Of a stretch of 64,000 nucleotides of DNA, positions 17,475 through 26,353 are shown piece by piece. The stretch is from Alloalcanivorax marinus. Lineage in GTDB: Bacteria; Pseudomonadota; Gammaproteobacteria; Pseudomonadales; Alcanivoracaceae. The notes under the pieces are model-generated. The model had not been told where the DNA came from. It made no database searches and saw only the letters and a program-made list of their open reading frames with translations. Every line of letters starts with the position of its first letter. Positions within the stretch are counted from its first letter, which is position 1. The stretch spans positions 186,001 to 250,000 of the forward strand of contig NZ_JAEKJB010000002.1 in the NCBI RefSeq assembly GCF_016785095.1, read 5' to 3'. The position numbers were made by a program, and so were the translations under genes.

Positions 17475-17927
17475 ATGTCCGATCGCGACGAACACCAGGA
17501 TTCCCAGCCGCGGGATGAGCGCGGCCACCCCCTGCGGGCGCTGTCCGGCGCTTCCCGCGACCTGCGCAAGTACACCCATCAGATCTGGCTGGCCGGCCTG
17601 GGCGCCTACGCCCGCGCCGAGGAAGAGGGCAGTGGTTTCTTCGATGCCCTGGTGGAAGCCGGGCGCGAGGTGGAGCGTCGCGCCAAGGAAAAGACTCCGC
17701 GGGTGGAAGACATAAAGGAACGGGTGCGCCATCACACCGGCGAAACCATCGATCGCATGGAGAAGGCCTTCGACGATCGCCTGGGCAAGGCTCTGTCCCG
17801 GCTCGGCATTCCCAACAAGCGGGAAGTGGATGCCCTGCGCCAGCGCGTCCAGGAGCTCACCGACGCCCTGGAGCATATGGAACACGATGACGACGACACC
17901 CCGCCGGAGCAGGGCGGCCCGCGCTGA
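17475..17927 (+). CDS. Phasin family (PHA-granule-associated) protein
   Basis: A 150-aa soluble helical protein. The segment DLRKYTHQIWLAGLGAYARAEEEGSGFFDALVEAGREVE is the signature of the polyhydroxyalkanoate granule-associated phasin family (PhaI/PhaF N-terminal domain). A charged helical region follows, then a heptad-like stretch near LGIPNKREVDALRQRVQELTDALEHM, which is the usual oligomerisation motif, and a short acidic tail. It lacks the Lys/Ala-rich histone-like tail of PhaF. It binds storage granules or the bacterial membrane by family knowledge; no PHA synthase lies in the window. The ATG at 17475 is chosen over a GTG 9 bp upstream. Confidence 0.85.
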   Translation: MSDRDEHQDSQPRDERGHPLRALSGASRDLRKYTHQIWLAGLGAYARAEEEGSGFFDALVEAGREVERRAKEKTPRVEDIKERVRHHTGETIDRMEKAFDDRLGKALSRLGIPNKREVDALRQRVQELTDALEHMEHDDDDTPPEQGGPR

Positions 17928-17995
17928 TTCGCCCCACGGCGGGGCAGGCGCCCCGCCAAAACCGGTTATGCGCCGGTTCCCACCAGATTGCCCAC

Positions 17996-18510
17996 AGAAT
18001 TATCCACAGGATGGCCCCGGTTCGCGCCAAAGCGGGGCACCCATACCCGTGTTCCATGCACCACCGGCACCGTGGCGGTGCTTTTCGTGTGTCCATTCGC
18101 GTGACGTCATTTCACTATTGACAAGATCGTGAAACCCGGAAACTGTGCACAGCTTCGTCGGGATTGGGAAAGAAGGTAACAGGGCGCCCCGCAACATGGG
18201 AAATAGGCTTTATATAAAGCATAAGTCATTGTTTTTATTGTTTTTTCTTATTTTGGTCAAAAAAACGTCAAAGAGAGGAAAGGGCCTTTTTTACGCTGTT
18301 GGGGCCACTTTTCCGCGTTTTCTTCACAGGTTTATCCACAGGATCTGTGGAAAACCTTTCCGGCGGAAAAATCGCTCCGCGGACGTCCAGTCCGTGATGT
18401 GAAGGATTGGTTAAATTCACCGCACTCCGCGCCGTTGCCCGGAATGACCGCGTGGGGACCGGTCTTCCAGCGTTTCTTCACACCTTTATCCACAATATCT
18501 GTGCATAAAA
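17996..18510. other. AT-rich non-coding region with a cluster of DnaA boxes (oriC-like or DnaA-binding locus)
   Basis: The 634-bp gap between the phasin and atuH genes has no convincing ORF. It carries three perfect TTATCCACA boxes (18000-18008, 18332-18340, 18486-18494, all plus strand). A consensus box lies on the minus strand (TGTGCATAA, 18500-18508), and there is a near match TGTGGAAAA at 18346-18354. Between them, about 18205-18275, is the most AT-rich stretch of the neighbourhood, with long T and A runs, which resembles a DNA-unwinding element. Both flanking genes point toward it, which is unusual for an origin. I therefore call it a DnaA-binding region and leave origin function open. 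Confidence 0.6.
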
Positions 18511-18538
18511 AAACGCGGGCCCGGAGGCCCGCGTTTTT
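18507..18538 (-). terminator. Rho-independent terminator of atuH, probably bidirectional
   Basis: ACGCGGGCC and GGCCCGCGT pair over 9 bp around a CGGA loop (18513-18534). An A-run lies on the left (T-run on the minus transcript) and a T-run on the right. It starts about 25 bp after the atuH stop. Confidence 0.85.
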
Positions 18539-18562
18539 GTTCAGCCGCGATGGGTTGGCGGT

Positions 18563-20392
18563 CTAGAAGCGGTACTGCCCACCGTCGATCCCTTGCTGAA
18601 CCTCCGGCGTGAGACGCTGGTAACAGCTCTCGCCGGGCAGCAGCACATAGACCGGATCGTCATGCTTGCTCAGGTCGTACTTCTCGTCCTTCAGCTTGTT
18701 CTTCTGGTGCTTGAAGGTGCCGGTGGTTTCCACCCCGTGGTCGGTGATGCGCAGGAACACCGGAATCGCGTAGGGCGGCAGCTCGCGCTGCAGGTAGGCG
18801 CACAGCGCCGGCCAGTCCACGTCGTCGTGGGGGCGGTCCAGGCGCAGTTCCGCCATGCCGGCGCGACCGTTGGTGCCGGGGATCTCCACGCCGTAGACCA
18901 CGGATTCCACGATCTGCTCGAAGCCGTCCAGGATCTGCTCCACCTCGGTGGTGGACACGTTCTCGCCCTTCCAGCGGAAGGTGTCGCCCAGGCGGTCGAC
19001 GAACTGGGCATGGCGGAAGCCGATGTCGCGCATCATGTCGCCGGTGTTGAACCAGGCGTCGCCTTTCTTGAACACGTCCCGGAAGATCGCCTTCTCGGTC
19101 TTCTCCGGATCGGTGTAGCCGTCGAACGGCGTCTTGTCGGTGATCTCGCCGAGCATCAGGCCGGATTCGCCCTTGCCCACCTTGATCATGTAGCCGTTCT
19201 TGTCGCGCACCGGCTCGTCGGCTTCCTTGTCGTACTTGACGATGGCGTAGCTCACCGGTGAGAAGCCCACCGTGTTGTCGAAGTTGAACACATTGGTGAA
19301 CGCCACGTTGCCCTCGGAGGAGGCGTACAGCTCCACCACGCGTTCAATGCCGAAGCGCGCCTTGAACTGTTTCCAGATGCTCGGGCGCAGGCCGTTGCCG
19401 ACGATGGTGTGCACCGGGTTGTCGGCGTCGTTGGGTTTCTCGGGCTGCTCGTTGAGATAGCGGCACAGCTCGCCCACGTAGCCGAAGGCGGTGCAGTTGT
19501 GCTTGCGCACGTCGTCCCAGAAGCGGCTGGCGGAGAACTTGCGGGCGATGGACAGGCCGCCTTCGCCGGCGATCACCGAGGCCCAGCAGATCACCATGCC
19601 GGTGGCATGGTAGAAGGGCAGGGTGCAGTACAGGCGGTCGTCCTTGCCCAGGCGTACCGCGGAGTAGCCGAAGGCGCCGTAGGCTTTTTCCCAGCGGCCG
19701 TGGTTGAACACCACCGCCTTCGGCAGGCCGGTGGTGCCGGAGGTGTAGATGTAGAACAGCGGATCGCGCAGGAACGTCTGGTTGGTGGTGGCGGGATTCT
19801 CGCTGGAGCAGTCCTTGATCTCGGTGGCCAGGTTGGCGAAACCCTCCGGCGCGGTGCCCGGGTCCGCCAGGGTGTCCTGATCGGCGAAATAGAAGAAGTT
19901 CTTCTTCAGGTCCAGGTCGTCACGGATATCGCGGATGGTCTCCACCAGCTCCTCGCCAATGATCGCCGCCTTGGGCTCCACCAGGTTGAAGCTGTGCACC
20001 AGCACCTTGCCTTTTTGGGAAGTGTTGAGCAGGGCGGCGCACACGCCCAGCTTGGCGCAGCCAAGCACCGCGGCCAGCAGCTCCGGGCGGTTCTCCACGT
20101 CCACCGCCACGGTGTCGCCCTTCTTCAGGCCGATGGAGGCCAGGTAGTCGGCGATGCGGTTGGCCCAGGCGTTGAACTGCTTGTAGGTCAGTTCGCGGTC
20201 GTCCTGCAGCACGGCGACGCCGTTGGGATTGCCGGCGGTGGCCTGCTCGAAGGCCACGCCGAGCCCCAGCGGCTTGGAGGTATCGGTGATCTTGCTCATC
20301 TTGGAGCCCTTGATCAGACCGGGCAGATTGCCGATCACTTCAGGCACCTTGGAAAGCAGCTTGGGCAACGTAATCACGTCGGCGTTGCTCAT
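18563..20392 (-). CDS. atuH: Very-long-chain/FATP-type acyl-CoA synthetase (AtuH-like)
   Basis: A 609-aa AMP-forming acid:CoA ligase. The P-loop-like AMP motif reads YIYTSGTTGLPKAVVF, followed by LPFYHATGM, YASSEGNV and the hinge motif GDTFRWKGENVSTTEVE, the latter typical of the FATP/very-long-chain subgroup. In P. aeruginosa a gene of this subgroup ends the atu operon as atuH, and here it is the last gene of the same series, so it probably activates terpenoid acids or related fatty acids. It is separated from atuF by 240 bp containing two GTATACC direct repeats (20484-20490, 20505-20511), so it may have its own promoter. A clear terminator follows. Confidence 0.88.
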   Translation of the reverse strand: MSNADVITLPKLLSKVPEVIGNLPGLIKGSKMSKITDTSKPLGLGVAFEQATAGNPNGVAVLQDDRELTYKQFNAWANRIADYLASIGLKKGDTVAVDVENRPELLAAVLGCAKLGVCAALLNTSQKGKVLVHSFNLVEPKAAIIGEELVETIRDIRDDLDLKKNFFYFADQDTLADPGTAPEGFANLATEIKDCSSENPATTNQTFLRDPLFYIYTSGTTGLPKAVVFNHGRWEKAYGAFGYSAVRLGKDDRLYCTLPFYHATGMVICWASVIAGEGGLSIARKFSASRFWDDVRKHNCTAFGYVGELCRYLNEQPEKPNDADNPVHTIVGNGLRPSIWKQFKARFGIERVVELYASSEGNVAFTNVFNFDNTVGFSPVSYAIVKYDKEADEPVRDKNGYMIKVGKGESGLMLGEITDKTPFDGYTDPEKTEKAIFRDVFKKGDAWFNTGDMMRDIGFRHAQFVDRLGDTFRWKGENVSTTEVEQILDGFEQIVESVVYGVEIPGTNGRAGMAELRLDRPHDDVDWPALCAYLQRELPPYAIPVFLRITDHGVETTGTFKHQKNKLKDEKYDLSKHDDPVYVLLPGESCYQRLTPEVQQGIDGGQYRF

Positions 20393-20632
20393 GGGGTCTC
20401 CACTGTCTGTGTTCTTGGAATGCCCGGACCACGCCGGGAGCTCAAACCGATTGCAAACGGGACCCGCCGGGCCTCGGAAGCGGGGTATACCTTACCGGTG
20501 GATACGTATACCGGCAATCGATCCGAGACGCCCTGTGCGACCAGTCGGTCGCTTCCCTACAACGGGGCCGCCCGTAGTGAACCATATTCTGGCACCCTCG
20601 TGCCTTGGCCCTGGGAATCCCGTGGCTTGTCC

Positions 20633-22576
20633 TTAAAGCTCATCGGTTACCGTGATCAGCAACTGCTGACGCTTGACCTGATCGCCGGCGGCGGCCTCCA
20701 CCCGTTCCACCCGGCCATCGCGATCCGCCTTCAGGGCGTGCTCCATTTTCATCGCTTCCAGTACCGCCAGGGTCTGACCCTTTTCGACCGTGTCGCCGGG
20801 GCTTACGTTCACTTCGATCACGGCGCCGTCCATGGGCGCCTTCAACTGTCCGGAGCCGGGACCGTCGTCGCCGGCCCCGGCGCGGTGGGTGCGCTCCTCG
20901 AAGGCTACCCGCGCGGCACCGTCCTGCAGCCACAGCGTCTCGCCCTGGCGCCACCAGCGGTAGCGGCGGCGCACGCCGTCCACGCTGGCCACCAGGCCGC
21001 CATCCTGGTGGACCAGGTCCAGGGTCAGCCCGGGCTGGCCGTGCACGCCGTCCGGCGTCAGATACAGGGTGCGTTCCTGCTCGCCGCTGGCCAGCACCAG
21101 GGGCTGGGCACCCAGGCCACTGGAATGCCAGCCGGCATAACCACGACCGGCGGCGGCGCCGGAACGACCCAGCAGCAGCGCCGCCAGACCCCACAGGGTG
21201 TCGCATACCGCCAGCGGCTCCAGGGCCGGATCATCGGCGAACGGGCCGCCGATAAAGGCGGTGGTGGCGGCGCCGGTGGCGAATTCCGGGTGGCGCAGGA
21301 TCGCCGCCAGGAAGCGGCGGTTGTCGTCCAGCCCCATCAGCTCGGTATCCTCCACGGCGCGGATCAGTCGCCGGCGGGCCTCGTCGCGGCTGGCGCCGAA
21401 GGCGATGATCTTGGCCAGCATCGGGTCGTAGTGGCTGCCCACCTCGGCGCCGTCCACCAGCCCGTGGTCCACGCGCACGCCGTCGCCGGTGGCGGGGCGC
21501 CAGCGTTCCACGGTGCCGGTTTGCGGCAGGTAGTTCCGCGCCGGGTCCTCGGCATAGAGGCGCACCTCCATGGCGTGGCCGCTGAGTGTCACCTGTTCCT
21601 GGCTGAGCGGTAGCGGCTCGCCGGCGGCCACGCGCAGTTGCCAGGCCACCAGGTCCTGGCCGGTGACCAGCTCGGTGACCGGGTGCTCCACCTGCAGCCG
21701 GGTGTTCATTTCCAGAAAGAAGAAGTCGCCGTCGTCGCCGAGCAGAAACTCCACCGTGCCGGCGCCTACGTAGTCGCAGGCCCGGGCGGCGTTCACCGCC
21801 GCCTCGCCCATGCGCGCGCGCAGCCCGTCGTCCACCGCCGGGGAGGGCGCCTCTTCCACCACCTTCTGGTGGCGGCGCTGCACCGAGCAGTCCCGTTCGC
21901 CCAGATGAATCACATTGCCGTGGTGGTCGCCGAACACCTGGATCTCCACGTGGCGGGGGTTGACCACCGCCCGCTCCAGGATCAGCTCATCGTTGCCGAA
22001 GCTGCTTTTCGCTTCCTGGCGAGCGCTCTTGAGCTGGGCGGCGATGTCGCCGGCGTCGGTGACCACCCGCATGCCGCGGCCGCCGCCGCCGGCGCTGGCC
22101 TTGATCATCAGCGGCAGGCCGACCCGCTCCGCTTCGCGGATCAGGGTGTCGTCGTCCTGGGCCTCGCCCTGGTAGCCGGGCACGCAGGGCACGCCGGCCT
22201 CCTGCATGGCGATCTTGGACAGGCGCTTGGAGCCCATCAGCCGGATCGCCGCCGGCGGCGGGCCGATGAAGGTAATGCCGGCGGCGGCGCAGGCCTCGGC
22301 GAAGTCCGCGTTCTCGGACAGAAAGCCGTAGCCGGGATGCACCGCGTCGGCGCCGGTGCGCCGGCAGGCGTCCAGCAGTGCCTCGCTGTTCAAATAGGAG
22401 CGCGCCGCCGTGGCCGGGCCGATGCACAACGCTTCGTCGGCCAGGGCCACATGGCGGGCGCCGGCGTCGGCCTCGGAAAACACCGCCACGGTGCGATAGC
22501 CCAGCGACTGCGCCGAAGCGATCACCCGGCAGGCGATTTCGCCCCGGTTGGCGATCAGAATCTTTTCAAAGCTCAT
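20633..22576 (-). CDS. atuF: Geranyl-CoA carboxylase alpha subunit (biotin carboxylase + BCCP)
   Basis: A 647-aa biotin-dependent carboxylase subunit. The biotin carboxylase domain is at residues 1-450, with ILIANRGEIACRVI, the glycine-rich ATP loop KASAGGGGRGMRVV, and EMNTRLQVEHPVTE. The C-terminal biotinyl domain has EAMKMEH with Lys610. On sequence alone it could be a methylcrotonyl-CoA carboxylase subunit. Its place in the A-B-C-D-E-F order with AtuC and AtuD makes geranyl-CoA carboxylase the better call, acting on cis-geranyl-CoA in citronellol/geraniol breakdown. The start MSFEKILIANRG is canonical. Confidence 0.9.
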   Translation of the reverse strand: MSFEKILIANRGEIACRVIASAQSLGYRTVAVFSEADAGARHVALADEALCIGPATAARSYLNSEALLDACRRTGADAVHPGYGFLSENADFAEACAAAGITFIGPPPAAIRLMGSKRLSKIAMQEAGVPCVPGYQGEAQDDDTLIREAERVGLPLMIKASAGGGGRGMRVVTDAGDIAAQLKSARQEAKSSFGNDELILERAVVNPRHVEIQVFGDHHGNVIHLGERDCSVQRRHQKVVEEAPSPAVDDGLRARMGEAAVNAARACDYVGAGTVEFLLGDDGDFFFLEMNTRLQVEHPVTELVTGQDLVAWQLRVAAGEPLPLSQEQVTLSGHAMEVRLYAEDPARNYLPQTGTVERWRPATGDGVRVDHGLVDGAEVGSHYDPMLAKIIAFGASRDEARRRLIRAVEDTELMGLDDNRRFLAAILRHPEFATGAATTAFIGGPFADDPALEPLAVCDTLWGLAALLLGRSGAAAGRGYAGWHSSGLGAQPLVLASGEQERTLYLTPDGVHGQPGLTLDLVHQDGGLVASVDGVRRRYRWWRQGETLWLQDGAARVAFEERTHRAGAGDDGPGSGQLKAPMDGAVIEVNVSPGDTVEKGQTLAVLEAMKMEHALKADRDGRVERVEAAAGDQVKRQQLLITVTDEL

Positions 22577-22616
22577 CGATGATTCCTTGTCATTTGTTCC
22601 CGGTCGTGGCGCCGTT

Positions 22617-22678
22617 ATCGCGACTGAAGTCGCTCCTACCGCGATGAGAACCGCTGTAGGAGCGACTTCAGTCGCGAT
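22617..22678. repeat. REP pair overlapping the atuE stop
   Basis: Two canonical inverted copies (22617-22639 and 22656-22678) with a 16-bp spacer. The right copy contains the stop codon of atuE. Confidence 0.85.
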
Positions 22679-23483
22679 CGTCGGCCCAGGACGGCGCTCG
22701 TTTCCGCACGAAGGCCAGGGTGCCTTCCTGGCCCTCGTCGCCGTTGACGGCGTCGGCGAATTCCCGGGCGGCCCGGTCCAGCAGCTCCTCCATGGGCACG
22801 CTATCCACGTCCAGCACCAAGGCCTTGGTGGCGCGGTTGGCGCCGGGGGCGCAGCGGCGCACCTGGTCGAGCAGCCCGGTGAGCTTCTTGTCCAGCTCCT
22901 CGGCGGAATCGGCCACCTCGTGAACCATTCCCAGGGCCAGGGCCCGGTGGCCGTCGAAGCGGGCCCCGGTGAGCGCCAGCCGGCGCGCCTGGGTGAGCCC
23001 CACCCGCCGCACCACGAACGGCGCGATCTGGGCGGGAATCACCCCGAGGCCGGTTTCCGGCAAGGCGAAACGGGCGTCCCCGGCGGCCAGGGCCACATCG
23101 GACACGCACGCCAGCCCGAAGCCGCCGCCCATCACCGCGCCCTCCAGCACCGTGATCAGTACCGCCGGCAGACGGTTGGCCCGGGTGATCATTTCGCCGA
23201 AGCGGCGGTTGAGGCGGAAGAACGCCTCCGGGTCGCCGTCGGCGGCCTTTTGCCGGGCGCCGGCCATGTCCTTGATGTCGCCACCGGCGCAGAAATGCCC
23301 GCCGGCGCCACGCAACACCAGGGCGCGCACGCTTTCATCGCGCTCCACCGCCTCGAAGGTGGCCATCAGCTCTTCCACCATGGCCAGGCTCATGGCGTTG
23401 CGTGCCTCCGGACGGTCCAGCGTGACGCGCAGCACGCCGCCGTCGCGGTGCAATGTGATCGTCTCGGTTCTGGGTAAATCCAT
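22668..23483 (-). CDS. atuE: Isohexenylglutaconyl-CoA hydratase-like enoyl-CoA hydratase
   Basis: A 271-aa crotonase-fold enzyme. The oxyanion-hole segments are visible: RGAGGHFCAGGDIKDM and VLEGAVMGGGFGLACVSDVALA, then ARFALPETGLGVIPAQIAPFVVRRVG. In the atu pathway AtuE hydrates isohexenyl-glutaconyl-CoA after the carboxylation step; that assignment rests on gene order. The ATG at 23483 (MDLPRTETITL) is used because the upstream extension lacks family similarity. The last codons, CGC GAC TGA, come from a REP element, so the C-terminus reads DDRD. Confidence 0.88.
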   Translation of the reverse strand: MDLPRTETITLHRDGGVLRVTLDRPEARNAMSLAMVEELMATFEAVERDESVRALVLRGAGGHFCAGGDIKDMAGARQKAADGDPEAFFRLNRRFGEMITRANRLPAVLITVLEGAVMGGGFGLACVSDVALAAGDARFALPETGLGVIPAQIAPFVVRRVGLTQARRLALTGARFDGHRALALGMVHEVADSAEELDKKLTGLLDQVRRCAPGANRATKALVLDVDSVPMEELLDRAAREFADAVNGDEGQEGTLAFVRKRAPSWADDRD

Positions 23484-23546
23484 AGCTCTGTCTCGTTCTG
23501 AAAACGGGCGGCCTGACGGTCGCGATACAGGATGCATCCTGTATCG

Positions 23547-24704
23547 TTATTTTTTCTTGCCGGGCAGCATGTCCATGGTCTTGCAGATAATGCCCAGCAT
23601 CACCTCGTCGGCGCCGCCGCCGATGGAACCCAGGCGCCCGTCGCGATAGAGCTGGCTGGCCGGGTTGTCCCACATGAAGCCGTTGCCGCCCCAGTACTGC
23701 ATGCAGCGGTCGGAGACCTGGCGCATCAGGCGGCCGGCTTTGAGCTTGGCCATGGACGCCAGGCGCAGTACGTCGCCGCCGTTCACATAGGTCTCGCAGG
23801 CCTGCCAGACCAGGGCGCGCAGCAGTTCCACCTCGGTTTGCAGTTCCGCCAGGGTGAAATGCACCGATTGGTTGTCCAGCAGGGACATGCCGAACACCCG
23901 CCGCTCGCGGGCGTACTCGATGGTGTCGCGGATCAGGTTGTCGCAGCCCTTGAGGGCGTTGGCGGCCCCCCACAGGCGCTCTTCCTGGAACTGCATCATC
24001 TGCATCATGAAGCCCATGCCTTCCTGGCCGATCAGATTGCTTTGCGGCACGCGCACATTGTCGAAGAACACCTGGGCGGTCTCCGAGCTGCGCATGCCCA
24101 GCTTGTCCAGATGCTTGTCCACGGTGATGCCAGCCGCGTCCTTGGGCACGATGATCAGCGACTTATTGACGTGGGGCTTGTCGTCGGAGGTGTTGGCCAG
24201 CAGGCAGAAGAAGTCGGCGCTCGGCGAGTTGGTGATCCACATCTTGGTGCCGTTGATCACGTAGTCGTCGCCGTCTTTTTTCGCGTTGGTCTTGATGTTG
24301 GCCACGTCGGAACCGGCGTGGGGCTCGGACACCGCGATGGACGCCACCATCTCACCGGCGATGGCCGGCGCCAGGTAATCGCGCTTGAGCTGCTCGGAGC
24401 CGAACCGCGCCAGGGCCGGGGTGGCCATGTCGGTCTGCACGCCTATGGACAGCGGCACGCCGCCGCAGGCGGCGCCGCCGATCTCCTCGGCAACGATCAG
24501 GCCGTAGGAATAGTCCAGGCCCATGCCGCCGAATTCCTGCGGTTTGGTGACGCCCAGCAAACCCAGGTCGCCCATCTTCTTGAAGACGTCATGGATGGGA
24601 AAACGACCGGCGTTCTCCCATTCCGGCACATAGGGGTTGATTTCCTTCTCGACAAAATTACGCACCGTGCGGCGCAGTTCTTCGTGTTCCTGGGTGAATT
24701 GCAT
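23547..24704 (-). CDS. atuD: Citronellyl-CoA dehydrogenase-like acyl-CoA dehydrogenase
   Basis: A 385-aa FAD-dependent acyl-CoA dehydrogenase of normal length. Motifs are IAVSEPHAGSDVANIKT, NGTKMWITNS, KLGMRSSETAQVFFDNVRVP, and the C-terminal signature MQYWGGNGFMWDNPASQLYRDGRL, which in this family surrounds the catalytic glutamate region (IGGGADEVMLGI here). AtuD oxidises citronellyl-CoA to geranyl-CoA in the cytoplasm. It lies between atuC and atuE, 38 bp after atuC. The ATG at 24704 begins MQFTQEHEELRRTVRNF. Confidence 0.92.
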   Translation of the reverse strand: MQFTQEHEELRRTVRNFVEKEINPYVPEWENAGRFPIHDVFKKMGDLGLLGVTKPQEFGGMGLDYSYGLIVAEEIGGAACGGVPLSIGVQTDMATPALARFGSEQLKRDYLAPAIAGEMVASIAVSEPHAGSDVANIKTNAKKDGDDYVINGTKMWITNSPSADFFCLLANTSDDKPHVNKSLIIVPKDAAGITVDKHLDKLGMRSSETAQVFFDNVRVPQSNLIGQEGMGFMMQMMQFQEERLWGAANALKGCDNLIRDTIEYARERRVFGMSLLDNQSVHFTLAELQTEVELLRALVWQACETYVNGGDVLRLASMAKLKAGRLMRQVSDRCMQYWGGNGFMWDNPASQLYRDGRLGSIGGGADEVMLGIICKTMDMLPGKKK

Positions 24705-24742
24705 GTCCTGCTCCTGATGTCCGTTTGTCTTGGCGATCGCTC

Positions 24743-26353
24743 TTACAGCCGCGCAACGCCGAACGTATTGGCGTGTGGTTCCCGTTGTTCCGCTTGCCGG
24801 AAGATATCCAGCACATAGGCCAGCACCTTGCGGGTGTCGCGGGGGTCGATGATGCCGTCGTCCCACAGTCGCGCGGTGGCGTACAGCGCGGTGGACTGGG
24901 CGTCCAGTTTCTCGGCGGTGCTTTGCTGCAGCATGTCCAGCACCTTCTCGTCCGGTTCCAGGCCGTTGGCCCGTTGCTTGGCCTCGGCGACGATGCGCAG
25001 CACCATGCCGGCCTGCTGGCCGCCCATCACCGCCACCCGGCTGTTGGGCCAGGCGAAGATGAAGCGCGGGTCCAGGCCGCGGCCGCACATGGCGTAGTTG
25101 CCGGCGCCGTAGGAACCGCCCACCAGGATCGAGACCTTGGGCACCCGGGCGTTGGCCACCGCCTGGATCATTTTCGAGCCGTGCTTGATGACGCCGTTTT
25201 GTTCCGCGTCGGTGCCGACCATGAAACCGGTGGTGTTGTGAAGAAACAGCAGCGGCCGGCGGGTCTGGTCGCAGAGCTGGATGAACTGGGCCGCCTTGGC
25301 GGCGCCGCGCGGGGTGATCGGGCCGTTGTTGCCGAGCACGCCCAGCGGCTGGCCCTCGATCTCGATCCAGCCGCACAGGGTGGCCGCGTCCCACTCGTTC
25401 TTGAAATCCAGGAAGTCGGAATCGTCGGCGATGCGGGCGATGATCTCGCGCACGTCGTAGGGCTTCTTGGCGTCGTCGGGGACCACGCCGAGCAGTTCCT
25501 CGGCATCGAACCGGGGCGGCTTCCAGTCGCCGGTGGCCGCCGGGGTGTCGCGCAGGCCCAGCTTTTTCATGATGTCGCGGGCATGGCGGATGCCGTCGGC
25601 GTCGTTCTCCGCCAGGTATTCGGCGGTGCCGGCCACGCCGGTGTGCATTTCCGCGCCGCCCAGCTCCTCGTCGCTGGCGATCTCGCCAGTGGCCGCCTTG
25701 AGCAGCGGCGGGCCGGCCAGGAACATCTTGGCACGGTCGCGCACCAGCACCACGTAGTCCGACAGCCCCGGTTGGTAGGCACCACCGGCGGTGGCGTTGC
25801 CGTGCACCACGGTGATCTGCGGCACCCCGGCGGCGGACAGGCGTGCCTGGTTGGCGAAGGTGCGCGCGCCCTCCACGAACACATCGGCGGCATAGTTCAG
25901 GTTGGCGCCGCCGGATTCCACCAGGCTGATGATCGGCAGCCGGTTTTCCAGGGCGATCTTCTGCAGGCGCAGGGTCTTGTACAGGCCGGACGGGGTCACG
26001 GTGCCGCCCTTGATGGCCGAGTTGGAGGCCACCACCAGGCAGCGCACCCCGCACACATAGCCGATGCCGGCGATGGTGCCGCCGCCGGCCTCGGTGCCGT
26101 CCCGGTCGTCGTGCATCTTGTAGCCGGCCAGGTTCATCAGGCTCAGAAACGGTGAGCCCGGGTCCAGCAACCGCGCCACCCGCTCATGGGGCAGCAACTG
26201 GCCGCGTTTTTCGAATTTCTCGCGTTTGCCTTCGGCGGTGTCCACCACCTTCCGCTCGATGGCGCGGAATTCCTCCACCGCCTTGAGCAGCGCCTCGCGG
26301 TTGTTCCGGTACGCCTCGCCGTGAGGGTCCAGGACGGAGTCGAGCACGGTCAT
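24743..26353 (-). CDS. atuC: Geranyl-CoA carboxylase beta (carboxyltransferase) subunit
   Basis: A 536-aa carboxyltransferase of the propionyl-/methylcrotonyl-CoA carboxylase beta type. Oxyanion-hole and acyl-CoA motifs are visible: VESGGANLNYAADVF, HGNATAGGAYQPGLSDYVV and, in the second crotonase half, FLHNTTGFMVGTDAEQNG and ILVGGSYGAGNYAMCGRGLDP. It pairs with the biotin subunit AtuF to carboxylate geranyl-CoA at its gamma-methyl group. A classical leucine cluster (liuB/liuD) would instead carry mvaB and ivd genes, which are absent. It overlaps atuB by 4 bp. Confidence 0.92.
   Translation of the reverse strand: MTVLDSVLDPHGEAYRNNREALLKAVEEFRAIERKVVDTAEGKREKFEKRGQLLPHERVARLLDPGSPFLSLMNLAGYKMHDDRDGTEAGGGTIAGIGYVCGVRCLVVASNSAIKGGTVTPSGLYKTLRLQKIALENRLPIISLVESGGANLNYAADVFVEGARTFANQARLSAAGVPQITVVHGNATAGGAYQPGLSDYVVLVRDRAKMFLAGPPLLKAATGEIASDEELGGAEMHTGVAGTAEYLAENDADGIRHARDIMKKLGLRDTPAATGDWKPPRFDAEELLGVVPDDAKKPYDVREIIARIADDSDFLDFKNEWDAATLCGWIEIEGQPLGVLGNNGPITPRGAAKAAQFIQLCDQTRRPLLFLHNTTGFMVGTDAEQNGVIKHGSKMIQAVANARVPKVSILVGGSYGAGNYAMCGRGLDPRFIFAWPNSRVAVMGGQQAGMVLRIVAEAKQRANGLEPDEKVLDMLQQSTAEKLDAQSTALYATARLWDDGIIDPRDTRKVLAYVLDIFRQAEQREPHANTFGVARL

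Noticed and set aside
17938-17957. GC-rich hairpin GGCGGGGC/GCCCCGCC after the phasin gene as a terminator
   Set aside because: The 8-bp stem is followed by AAAACC, not a T-run, so it lacks the signature of an intrinsic terminator on the plus strand.
20633-26353. Leucine degradation (liu) cluster instead of atu
   Set aside because: The biotin carboxylase and carboxyltransferase alone are ambiguous, but AtuA, AtuB and AtuR in canonical order, and the lack of HMG-CoA lyase and isovaleryl-CoA dehydrogenase, favour atu.
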